The translations under genes and the position numbers were made by a program. A stretch of DNA of 64,000 bases from Sphingobacteriaceae bacterium. GTDB taxonomy: Bacteria > Bacteroidota > Bacteroidia > UBA7662. Where the stretch lies: assembly GCA_030682795.1 (NCBI GenBank), contig JAUXNJ010000013.1, positions 59,221 through 123,220 of the forward strand, given 5' to 3'. The notes under the pieces were generated by a model. The model made no database searches. It was given only the letters and a program-made list of their open reading frames with translations, and had not been told where the DNA came from. This document shows, one piece after another, positions 55,992-64,000 of the stretch; position 1 is the first letter of the stretch, and each line of letters starts with the position of its first letter.

Positions 55992-58649
55992 ATGAAAAAA
56001 TTTTTATTACTTAGTTTGTTCGTTTTAGCCGGTTTCGGCTTTGCCAACGCACAAACACAAGTACGCGTAACCATCGAAAACCAACGTATAGTTGGGTCTA
56101 ACTTCTATTTCGATGTTATGCTTCAAGACACGCTCGGCGCACCTTTTTATTTAGGTTATGCTGACATCGTGCTTTCAAACGTTTTGCCCGCTGGTGCTTT
56201 TACCAGTCCGGCTATTAGTTACGTTGCAGGTTCAACAACCCTCCTGAATGAGGATGGAACTACTGCCACGGGTTACAATGCTACTACTGTAAATCCAGCT
56301 TTAGGCAGCGGTGCCAATGCAAACAGGATTTTGATTAACGTCGACTTTCCTTCTTTTAGCACCCAAGCAGAATTTGAGGACCGCGTAGCGAGGGTTGACG
56401 GAACAACCCGCCGTTTGGGTACCTTCATGGTAAGCACCAATTCTAAAAATGCTTTTGTACCTGATCACGCTTTTCACACGAGCGGAGCAGGCATTAAGAC
56501 AAAAATTTATGAGGCTGCCGCTACCACACCCTGGAACCAAACCAGAATTAGTAGCAGCACAGCCTTCTTGCTGAATTCTTCAGCAGTTTTGGCTACTGCA
56601 CCTGCAACCTTCCCAACCAATTTCCCAAGTGGGTTTTCCGAAACAATTAACAGTTCTACGTCTATCACCCTTAACTGGACAAATGGCACACACGATGGTG
56701 TGATTTTGTTGTATCGTTTGAGCAACAGTGCCACTAACACAACCATTGCTGGTTTGGGAGCTGATACTACGGTTGCCAACACGCTGGCCTATTTGGGTAA
56801 TGCTAATTGGTCAGCTGCAAGCACTACTGATACCAACAAAGTGGGTACCTCCCCATATGCAGTAGCCTATGTAGGTACCGGTACGAACGTTACCCTTACA
56901 AATTTGGTGGCTGGTGAGCAATACAAATATGTGTTAGTGCCATACAACGGAGTACTTGGTTTTAACGTAGCCTACGCGAGTCCAACCCTCATGGCTGCCA
57001 ATGCGGCTTCGTTAACCATCGATCGTCCTTCTGTTGTGGCTGCCCCAACATGGACGGTTGCAGCAGTGGCCATGTTTAATACACCAAGTGCTTCCAGCAC
57101 TTCAATGGATGTTAACTGGTACATTGATGATTTTGCAAATATTGGAACGAATGATGCCAATTACAACGCAGGTAATGACTCGATTTTATTCGTTGCCATT
57201 GGCGCAGCTTCTGCAAGCCCTACATTAGCACCTGCCTTAGGTGCAAATTACCTGCCTAGTGTCGGTAAGTCGTATACTCCTAACGCCACTTTTGGAAGCG
57301 GGGATTCGGTGGGACCAGCGCCGGTAGCACGTGTAGTAGGTCGTGCATTAGCCAATGCAGCATCAGGTACAGTTACCTTCTCAGGTTTAACGGCTGAAAC
57401 TTCTTATCGTATATATGCCATCCCAATGCGTGGTAATCCACTTGCGGTGAATGCAGCCAATTATAACTTGGTAGCCGCTGTTCAGCAAGATGTGAGATTT
57501 ACCACACCAACACCTATTACTGCACCTGCGCCTGGTGATTTGATTACCAGCTTTGACGGTGCCCAAAGCGGATCGACTGCAGTGAATTTCACATGGACCT
57601 TGCCAGCGAACAGTGGATATACAGGTTTGATCATTTTAGCACGTGAGGCAGAAGCAACTACATTTAGCCCTGTAAATGGCGTAGTTTATACTGGAAATGC
57701 AGATTTTGCGGCAGCGCCATTGGCATCAGCCGGTAACAAGGTTGTGTTCAGCGGTACAGGAACCAGTGCATCTATCACAGGCTTAAATCCTAACCAGCGC
57801 TACCACTTTACAGCTATCCCTTACAAGGGTGTTGCAGCTGATTCGAATTTGGCCTATACCAGCGATGGACCTACCAATGTTTGGGCGCGTTCAAACCGTC
57901 ATACTTGGATGACTGTGAGTGTAATGGCGAATTTACAAGGTGCATGGACAGGCAGCGCGAATGCAACAGGCTTGGCTATTCCTACCAACCAGCCATACAA
58001 TACTGCCGCCTTCTCTAACTACAATGGTTCAGAAACCTACAATGCCACCACAACTCCAAATGCTGTGGATTGGGTATTGCTAGAATTACGTCGCACCAAT
58101 GTAGGAGGCACGGTGGCTAACGCAACTACTGCATCCATCCCAGGAAGCGGTGCTGCCAATATTGGTCGTCGCGCAGCCTTGTTGCTCGCTAACGGTGATA
58201 TCGTTGATCCTGCGAATAACCAGTCTATTTTGTTCCAGATTGCACAAGAAGGACAGTATTACGTGGTAGTTTATCATCGTAACCACATTCCGGTCATGAC
58301 AGCTGCTGCTGCTGATACTGGTAAAAACGTAGTGAAGACAGGTGCGGGAGCCACTGGTAACCTTACCGTACCAGCCAATGTATTGGGTAGCAATACTGCT
58401 AATTTTGTAGAATTTGGCGGTGTAGCCTTCTTGGTAGCGGGTAATGCTGATAATGCGACCAACTTTACCATTGACGGTGCTGATCGTACAGCAATTTGGG
58501 CAGCACGTAACCAATCAAGTCCTACTTTGTACATTCTTGAGGATGTGAAGTTTGATGGGGATGATTTAGGTGAAGTAGATGCTTCTGACCGTGCTGTTGT
58601 TTGGAACAACCGTACAAGGGCTGCTGCCGCACAAATCACTGCTCCATAA
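55992..58649 (+). CDS. exported protein with cohesin-like N-terminus, Fn3-like domains and dockerin-like C-terminus
   Basis: An 885-residue secreted protein with a clear signal peptide (MKKFLLLSLFVLAGFGFANAQ begins it). Residues about 22-180 resemble the N-terminal domain of the next gene product (shared NFYFDVMLQDT-like segment) and have a cohesin-like strand pattern. Several fibronectin type III-like units follow (repeated TLNWTNG or NFTWTLP, and YKYVLVPYNG or YHFTAIPYKG). The C-terminus has two dockerin-like turns (TIDGADRTAIWAARN and EVDASDRAVVWNNR) instead of a recognisable T9SS domain. It may act in surface assemblies; no enzyme domain is seen. The ATG at 55992 matches the signal peptide; the frame extends upstream to 55953. 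Confidence 0.85.
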   Translation: MKKFLLLSLFVLAGFGFANAQTQVRVTIENQRIVGSNFYFDVMLQDTLGAPFYLGYADIVLSNVLPAGAFTSPAISYVAGSTTLLNEDGTTATGYNATTVNPALGSGANANRILINVDFPSFSTQAEFEDRVARVDGTTRRLGTFMVSTNSKNAFVPDHAFHTSGAGIKTKIYEAAATTPWNQTRISSSTAFLLNSSAVLATAPATFPTNFPSGFSETINSSTSITLNWTNGTHDGVILLYRLSNSATNTTIAGLGADTTVANTLAYLGNANWSAASTTDTNKVGTSPYAVAYVGTGTNVTLTNLVAGEQYKYVLVPYNGVLGFNVAYASPTLMAANAASLTIDRPSVVAAPTWTVAAVAMFNTPSASSTSMDVNWYIDDFANIGTNDANYNAGNDSILFVAIGAASASPTLAPALGANYLPSVGKSYTPNATFGSGDSVGPAPVARVVGRALANAASGTVTFSGLTAETSYRIYAIPMRGNPLAVNAANYNLVAAVQQDVRFTTPTPITAPAPGDLITSFDGAQSGSTAVNFTWTLPANSGYTGLIILAREAEATTFSPVNGVVYTGNADFAAAPLASAGNKVVFSGTGTSASITGLNPNQRYHFTAIPYKGVAADSNLAYTSDGPTNVWARSNRHTWMTVSVMANLQGAWTGSANATGLAIPTNQPYNTAAFSNYNGSETYNATTTPNAVDWVLLELRRTNVGGTVANATTASIPGSGAANIGRRAALLLANGDIVDPANNQSILFQIAQEGQYYVVVYHRNHIPVMTAAAADTGKNVVKTGAGATGNLTVPANVLGSNTANFVEFGGVAFLVAGNADNATNFTIDGADRTAIWAARNQSSPTLYILEDVKFDGDDLGEVDASDRAVVWNNRTRAAAAQITAP

Positions 58650-58670
58650 TTGAATTGAAAATATAAAGAT

Positions 58671-58700
58671 GGGCGAAATCCTTTGGGATTTCGCCCTGAT
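58671..58700 (+). terminator. Terminator between the two cohesin-like protein genes
   Basis: An 11-bp perfect stem (GGGCGAAATCC/GGATTTCGCCC) with a TTTG loop is followed by TGATTTTG, 21 bp after the stop of the upstream gene. TGATTTTG resembles a -7 element and ends 3 nt before the next ATG. Confidence 0.8.
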
Positions 58701-58707
58701 TTTGCAC

Positions 58708-59853
58708 ATGAAAAAAACAATCCTATATCTTTTATTGACACTGTTGTCAGTGGCCGCCAATGCGCAGATTCCTGTGCGTTTGGAGGTACTGAATCAGTTT
58801 GCGATTGGAGATAAGTTTTATTTTGATGTGTATATGCGTACTACGGATGGTTCGAGTTTTTATCTGAATCAGACTTCCATTGCACTTAATTTTGATGCCT
58901 CGGCCTTTAACAATCCGACCATTGCTTATGATGGAAGTTTAGCAAGGTTGAAGACCGTGGATGGCAGGACCGTAAATCCCGCTATTCAGAGTGTGATTTT
59001 GAAAGAAGGTGCTAATAAAGACGTGATTTCTATTGAATATTTAGCTCCCTATGTAGATGGGGCCAGCCAAGTAAGAAATAGCATAGCGCTAATCGACAGT
59101 CGTGTGAATGTGCACTGTTTGGGGCGATTCATCATCTCCAACTACAACCAAACCGTTGCAGATATTGGAATGCGTGTAGTAACGATAGCCCCTACGCGGT
59201 CACATTTGGCAACTAAAGTAAATACCTATACGGCCACAGGAGAGGTGGGCGTGCCAGGCAACATTGATGGAGCTGCTGATTCCACTTTTGTATTTGTGCG
59301 ACTTGGTGCCTTTACCGCTTTGCCAGCAGGTCGTTCGGCAGAGCTTGAATGGACTACCCAAAACGAAATCCGCATGAACAGCTTCGAAATCGAAAGAAGC
59401 ATTTATGTTGATCGCAATTTTGTGAAAATAGGAGAGGTGCCCTCAAAGGGCTTTCCAAACACTTTATCGGTATACCGCAATATCGACAGAGATGTATACA
59501 ATCCACAGGACCCTATTCCGATTTACTATTACCGCATTAAATACCTGGCTGAAAATGGCACCAGTGCCTATTCTCCGGTACGGGCAGTGAATTTTAATGA
59601 ATTTAATGAGATAGACTTGGTAACCTGGCCTAATCCGACCAGCGATGCCGTAAACTTACAGTTGCGTAATGTGGTAGACGAAACAATTATTGTTCGTTTA
59701 TTATCACGCAATGGGGCCGAATTAGGCCAAAAACGATTTTCGCCAAACGACATCATACGCTTTGAGGTGTCTAACGTTGCTCCAGGGGTGTATTTTTTAG
59801 AGGTTATTACCTCCAAGGGCAAACGCACCGAAAAAGTGGTCGTTTGGCGATAA
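58708..59853 (+). CDS. exported protein with cohesin-like domain and T9SS sorting domain
   Basis: A 381-residue secreted protein. The signal peptide (1-19) is followed by a domain of about 160 residues similar to the N-terminus of the preceding gene product (KFYFDVYMRTTDGSSFYL, then strands and a helical end). A segment with ELEWTTQNEIRMNSFEIERS and YYYRIKYLAENG, common before T9SS domains in Bacteroidota, comes next. The C-terminus is a type A sorting domain (about 302-381, with TWPNPTSDAVNL and GVYFLEV). It is likely attached to the outer surface. The ATG at 58708 fits the signal peptide. Confidence 0.87.
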   Translation: MKKTILYLLLTLLSVAANAQIPVRLEVLNQFAIGDKFYFDVYMRTTDGSSFYLNQTSIALNFDASAFNNPTIAYDGSLARLKTVDGRTVNPAIQSVILKEGANKDVISIEYLAPYVDGASQVRNSIALIDSRVNVHCLGRFIISNYNQTVADIGMRVVTIAPTRSHLATKVNTYTATGEVGVPGNIDGAADSTFVFVRLGAFTALPAGRSAELEWTTQNEIRMNSFEIERSIYVDRNFVKIGEVPSKGFPNTLSVYRNIDRDVYNPQDPIPIYYYRIKYLAENGTSAYSPVRAVNFNEFNEIDLVTWPNPTSDAVNLQLRNVVDETIIVRLLSRNGAELGQKRFSPNDIIRFEVSNVAPGVYFLEVITSKGKRTEKVVVWR

Positions 59854-59905
59854 AGGCAGTAATCGGCTCGTAAGAGCTGTCTGATTACTAAACCAAACCA
59901 TGTGC

Positions 59906-59936
59906 AAGGCTGGTCCGGGAGGGCCGGCCTTTTTTT
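59906..59936 (+). terminator. Rho-independent terminator after the T9SS protein gene
   Basis: An 11-pair stem with two G-T pairs (arms 59906-59916 and 59921-59931, loop GGGA) is followed by a T run to 59936. Confidence 0.8.
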
Positions 59937-60156
59937 ATGTACAGTGGCCAAGCGCGGGCTGGGTGTTCTGCTTCTCGCCATTTTTAATCGTATTTTAATC
60001 TTATACACGATAAGCTGAGTTTAGCGAGCAGTTGGGTGAATTTTAATTGTTATGAAAAGTTGTGTTTAATGCTATTTTCTAAGCAGGAGGCGAGGGTTGC
60101 TTGAGAATCGAAAAGGTTGGGTTGATTAGTTATATTCGTTTCTCTAAATCTGTTCT
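59937..60156 (+). other. Spacer before the giant beta-helix gene
   Basis: About 220 bp with no gene. The only candidate signal is TATATTCG at 60131-60138, 18 nt before the ATG, a weak match to TAnnTTTG. Confidence 0.4.
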
Positions 60157-63100
60157 ATGAAGAAACTATACGCATTAGTTGTGTGCACTGTATTGGCTTT
60201 TACTGCGCATGCGCAGCAGTATCTCGGCATTACAGGAGTTACAGCCTCCACCTCCACCTCTAACAATAGTGGCATTACTTTTCAGCTTACTGCCAATGCT
60301 TCGGTATTTATTGATACGGTGTATTGTAGGTTTACTGCAACGAGTGGCACTTACCAATTGTGGTACAGTACAACTTCCCTTACTGGTAATCCTACCATAG
60401 CTTCTCCAGATTGGATACCCTTACAAACTGCCTATGCTGGTGTAGCGGCTCCAAATTTATCAGGAACCGACCCTAACATTATGGCGATTCCTATTTCAGG
60501 AGGCTTGTTAGTAAATGCAGGCACTACTATCCGGTTTTTTGCAGGCAGTATCACAGCAAGTATTAGTTATAGCTCAACGGCTCCACCATCAAATGTATAT
60601 ACAGATGGAAATGTCACCCTTACAGTTGGACCAAATATCAGTATTGCAGGTACATTCCCAAGTCCAACTTTCAATCCGCGCTATCCTGCGGGAGGTGTTT
60701 TTTACCGATTTGCAACAGGACGTGATTTGCGCCCAGCTGCTTTGGTGGCCCCGCAAACATTATCTCTTGGTCCAAACAATGTGACGGTTAGGTATCAGAA
60801 CTCAGCGGCAGACCCAATTATCTCTGCAGATTTGGGCTATCAAGTAAATAATGACCCGCCAGTACTGGTAAACAATCATAGTTTTACCACAGCGCTTGGT
60901 CCAGGTCAAAGTGAAACATATGCTTTTGCAACCCCAATTAATATTACAGGCAATACTTCGCTCACGCTGAAGGTTTGGTCGAGGAATGCAAATGGTTTGG
61001 GGCTTGATGCTAATCCAGGAAATGACACCCTGGTACGGACTTTATGCACTGGATTATCGGGATCCTATACTGTTGGTGGGGCTTCCGCCAATTTTAGCAC
61101 CATTCAGGCCGCTGTAACAGCACTCAATACTTGTGGAGTTACAGGAGCGGTTACATTTTTAATAAACGATGGCACTTACTACGGGAGTTATGACATCGCG
61201 GGCGTGCCAGGATCGGGGGGTACAAATACCATCACCTTTTTGTCAGCCTCAAGCAATGCCGCTAATGTGGTGCTTATTCAAGATACCGTTACACCAATTA
61301 GTGGTGCCCGTCACACTTTTAGGGTAAACGGCGTTTCGAACGTTAGTTTTAGTGGTCTTACGTTTAGACGCACCTTAGTAGGCACTGCTATATCTGGTTG
61401 TGTATTTGCAGATGGCGGAGCTAGTTTTTTGAGTGTTTCCAACTGTAGATTCGAGGATGTAAGCGGAAGCGCGAGTACCTTCAATCAGGCCATCCGTACG
61501 GAAGCCAATAACTACACTACTATTTCAGGCAATTACTTCACTGGATTTTATTACCATGTATTCATCAATGGCACAAGTATAAATTCTACCTATACTTTGG
61601 GGGGCATGGTTATTGGCAATACCATGGAGAATTATCGGTATGCAGTTTATGCTGTCAATGTTTCAGAAATGACCATTCAAGGTAATACGTTGAATAACGT
61701 ATTCCCAGGCTCAACATTTGGTTATGGTTTGTATACCAGTAGGACTGAAAAGTTGAATATGTCGGACAATAAGATTTTTGGTGTGCTCGGAAACATGTCA
61801 ATTTACCTCATTAACCCAAATAGTGATTCACTTGGCAACGAAAACAGAGTCTATAACAACGTGGTTTCAGGGGTAGCTAATTTGACATCAACCATCGTAT
61901 CATATGGCATTTATCTCAGTTCATCGGGCTCTACGTCTACTACCCTAAATCCGTTAAATCCGCTAGATCGGGTGTCTTTTGTAAATAATACGGTGAACAT
62001 GGAAATGGGAAGTACTTCAACCACCGTGTATGGTGCAGGTTTCCATTTTGTGGGCGGAAGTGCAACGGCCATTCCGCTGCACCGCTTGGCACTCCAAAAT
62101 AACATGGTTTTTGTAAAACCAACGGCTGGTAATTTACAGGCCAACATCAAAGGTGTTTATTTTCCGGGTAGCTGGATGATTGATTCGCTTTTTTCCAACA
62201 ATAACAATTTCTGGGTTGCTAATGCCAATGGTTTTGGTGCAGGAACAGATCTGATTTACAACAACAGTCCTGTGGCAAATTATACCACACTGGGTGCTTG
62301 GCAAACAGCTACTTCTAGAGATTTGAACTCATGGAATTTAAGCCCTGATTTTATTGCTCCAACCTTACCTATTCCAACACGTTTAGCATTAGACAACAGG
62401 GGAACCCCTATTTCGTACATTTTTTCGGATGTAGATGGCAATGCAAGAAATGCCACGACACCTGATATTGGTGCCTATGAATTTAACGGGGCCTTGTTTT
62501 CGCAAATTAATATTACTCCCCTAAGCGATACATTGGTAGCAACTAGTCGGAGTTTATCAGTGAACATAACCGACACAACGGGTTTGATACTTGGTCCACC
62601 TAATGGTCCCCGCCTGTATTACCGAAAAAATGCAGGAAGTTGGCAAGTGGACAGTGTTCCTACAGTAGCGGGTAGCACTTTTACCTTTACAATCAATTAT
62701 GCAGCCGTTGGTGGTGTAGTTGCCTTAGATGAAATTGAATATTACATCGCAACACTCAATGCAGGAGGCACGGTAACTACCTCCCCTTTAGGTGGAAGCG
62801 GGAGAGGGCCTTTGGGTAATACACCACCCCCAGTTTTATTCAGCTATAAGCTTTTAGGCCAAGCCAATGGCAATTATCTGGTAGGAACGAGCCGTCCAAA
62901 TGCTGCTTTTGCAACCATTACAGCCGCAGCGAATTTCATAAACAACAGCTTGGTAACTGGTCCCGTGAATTTTATCTTGATAGATACGTTGTACAGTACT
63001 GCAGAAACTTTTCCTATTATCATTGAGTCGTTAAGTGGTTCAACGAGGGTGAATCATGTGAAATTTACCATTGACAGTACACTTAATGATGTGGTGATAA

Positions 63101-64000
63101 CTGGTAATGCTACCACGGCTATCGTGATCATTAGGGGTGTTAAAAATCTCGAATGGAATGGATTGAGCACTACTGGAGCCCGTGCGTTGCGAGTAACTAA
63201 TACTTCGGTAGCTGCTAACAGCTGTGTTTTTAATCTGCAGAGCACTTTGGCCGATCCAATCGACTCGGTAATTATTCAAGGGATACGCATTGTAGGCGGT
63301 TCGAATACAGTTACGAGTACTTTTGGTATTCACGCAGCTGGCGCTACAGTTTCTACAGTAACTACTGGAGATGCTATGACCGCGGTCCGTTTGCTTAATA
63401 ATGAGGTGAGCAATGCCTATTTTGGCATTTATGTTCGAGGTACAATTGCTAATCCTGCCACGCGTACGCTCATTGCAAACAATAGGATTGGCACAACAAA
63501 TGCTGCAACCACAGTAAATTTAAAAGGTATAGATGTTCAGAACCTCTTGAACTCAGAGATTCGCGGTAATGAGATCTTTAACATTACGGGTACGGCTTCA
63601 ATAACCCGTTCAGGCATTGAGCTTGGAGGTACTGGTTCGAGCAATGTACGCACCTCGCGTAACCTCATTTACGATGTATTTACGCCAGCCACCAATGGCG
63701 CCAACGGTATTTTTGTAATCAGTGGTGATGGCTTCATCATTGACAACAACGTAATTCGTGGCATTCGCTCGCAAAATGGTTCGGCAACATCGCAAACAAC
63801 AAATGCCTTTGGTATTCGTTTGGGCAGCGGTAGCGGCCACAAGGTGTGGTACAATACGGTACATTTGTTTGGTGCGTACAGCAACGCCAATACGGTAGGT
63901 GCGGCCACGGCGGCTTTGGTGATTTCCAGTACGGTTGTTACCAATGTGGAAATTAAGAACAATGTTTTCAGCAATACAATGACCTCTGTGGCCACCGGTA
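60157..64000 (+). CDS. giant exported beta-helix protein, paralogue of the gene at 40756 (partial)
   Basis: An open frame of 1,281 codons from ATG at 60157 that runs off the right edge. The signal peptide MKKLYALVVCTVLAFTAHAQ is followed by an N-terminal beta domain, a CARDB-like domain (about 205-300), a first right-handed beta-helix (about 305-770, ending TPDIGAYEF), a linker domain, and a second beta-helix from about residue 900 that continues past the window. The CARDB-helix block matches the 1,896-residue protein (shared DGTYYGS/PGTYYGS, LTFRRT, PDIGAYEF). A T9SS sorting domain is expected beyond the edge but cannot be seen. It is likely a surface or released adhesin-like protein. Confidence 0.88.
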   Translation, partial: MKKLYALVVCTVLAFTAHAQQYLGITGVTASTSTSNNSGITFQLTANASVFIDTVYCRFTATSGTYQLWYSTTSLTGNPTIASPDWIPLQTAYAGVAAPNLSGTDPNIMAIPISGGLLVNAGTTIRFFAGSITASISYSSTAPPSNVYTDGNVTLTVGPNISIAGTFPSPTFNPRYPAGGVFYRFATGRDLRPAALVAPQTLSLGPNNVTVRYQNSAADPIISADLGYQVNNDPPVLVNNHSFTTALGPGQSETYAFATPINITGNTSLTLKVWSRNANGLGLDANPGNDTLVRTLCTGLSGSYTVGGASANFSTIQAAVTALNTCGVTGAVTFLINDGTYYGSYDIAGVPGSGGTNTITFLSASSNAANVVLIQDTVTPISGARHTFRVNGVSNVSFSGLTFRRTLVGTAISGCVFADGGASFLSVSNCRFEDVSGSASTFNQAIRTEANNYTTISGNYFTGFYYHVFINGTSINSTYTLGGMVIGNTMENYRYAVYAVNVSEMTIQGNTLNNVFPGSTFGYGLYTSRTEKLNMSDNKIFGVLGNMSIYLINPNSDSLGNENRVYNNVVSGVANLTSTIVSYGIYLSSSGSTSTTLNPLNPLDRVSFVNNTVNMEMGSTSTTVYGAGFHFVGGSATAIPLHRLALQNNMVFVKPTAGNLQANIKGVYFPGSWMIDSLFSNNNNFWVANANGFGAGTDLIYNNSPVANYTTLGAWQTATSRDLNSWNLSPDFIAPTLPIPTRLALDNRGTPISYIFSDVDGNARNATTPDIGAYEFNGALFSQINITPLSDTLVATSRSLSVNITDTTGLILGPPNGPRLYYRKNAGSWQVDSVPTVAGSTFTFTINYAAVGGVVALDEIEYYIATLNAGGTVTTSPLGGSGRGPLGNTPPPVLFSYKLLGQANGNYLVGTSRPNAAFATITAAANFINNSLVTGPVNFILIDTLYSTAETFPIIIESLSGSTRVNHVKFTIDSTLNDVVITGNATTAIVIIRGVKNLEWNGLSTTGARALRVTNTSVAANSCVFNLQSTLADPIDSVIIQGIRIVGGSNTVTSTFGIHAAGATVSTVTTGDAMTAVRLLNNEVSNAYFGIYVRGTIANPATRTLIANNRIGTTNAATTVNLKGIDVQNLLNSEIRGNEIFNITGTASITRSGIELGGTGSSNVRTSRNLIYDVFTPATNGANGIFVISGDGFIIDNNVIRGIRSQNGSATSQTTNAFGIRLGSGSGHKVWYNTVHLFGAYSNANTVGAATAALVISSTVVTNVEIKNNVFSNTMTSVATG

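Overview
The window is chromosomal DNA of a member of the Bacteroidota. The evidence is the TAnnTTTG promoter element close to many start codons, the scarcity of Shine-Dalgarno sequences, several secreted proteins ending in a type IX secretion (T9SS) sorting domain, and lineage-typical genes (DUF2851, DUF3467 next to rpoC, a PspC-like mini-protein, a PaaE-like reductase). GC content looks moderate and even. I see no rRNA, insertion sequence, prophage or CRISPR array. I cannot place the organism below phylum with confidence; Na+-coupled functions (Mrp antiporter, NSS symporter) hint at a saline or alkaline habitat.

Layout. 1-6.0 kb: a truncated von Willebrand-type membrane protein and fabG (minus), a PAS histidine kinase and a secreted protein of unknown function (plus), then an HD hydrolase. 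6.2-8.4 kb: Mrp-type Fe-S ATPase, NifU-like protein and pyrF. 8.4-11.0 kb (minus): a three-gene set of ring-cleaving dioxygenase, alpha/beta hydrolase and PaaE-like flavo-Fe-S reductase that looks like a quinone or aromatic detoxification operon. 11.1-18.8 kb: a YdeI-like protein, a cluster of hairpins, tRNA-Pro, DUF2851, a PspC-like protein, an RmlD-like reductase, an NSS symporter with a 47-residue partner missed by length-filtered gene calling, a helix-hairpin-helix protein and an acyl-CoA dehydrogenase.

18.8-34.0 kb is the translation/transcription core: rpsU, xerC, hpf, tRNA-Thr/Tyr/Gly/Thr, tuf, tRNA-Trp, secE, nusG, rplK, rplA, rplJ, rplL, rpoB, rpoC, then DUF3467 and a small unknown gene. 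The tRNA-tuf-secE-nusG-rplKAJL-rpoBC order is the same ancient order as in Escherichia coli. The most striking signal is a 16-bp perfect inverted repeat followed by a T run inside the xerC coding sequence; it looks like an intrinsic terminator for the rpsU transcript. The gene after it, hpf, carries a perfect AGGAGG.

34.0-49.6 kb: an outer-membrane barrel protein, a CrtI-like oxidoreductase, a T9SS-exported subtilisin-like protease, a dihydroorotase lacking the first metal-binding histidine, a 1,896-residue T9SS beta-helix adhesin-like protein, tgt, a family 2 glycosyltransferase and rsmG. 49.6-55.3 kb: a complete seven-gene mrpABCDEFG Na+/H+ antiporter operon. 55.3-64.0 kb: a non-coding stretch and three surface-protein genes: two with a related cohesin-like N-terminal domain (one ending in dockerin-like repeats, one in a T9SS domain), and a giant beta-helix protein that runs off the window and is a paralogue of the 1,896-residue protein.
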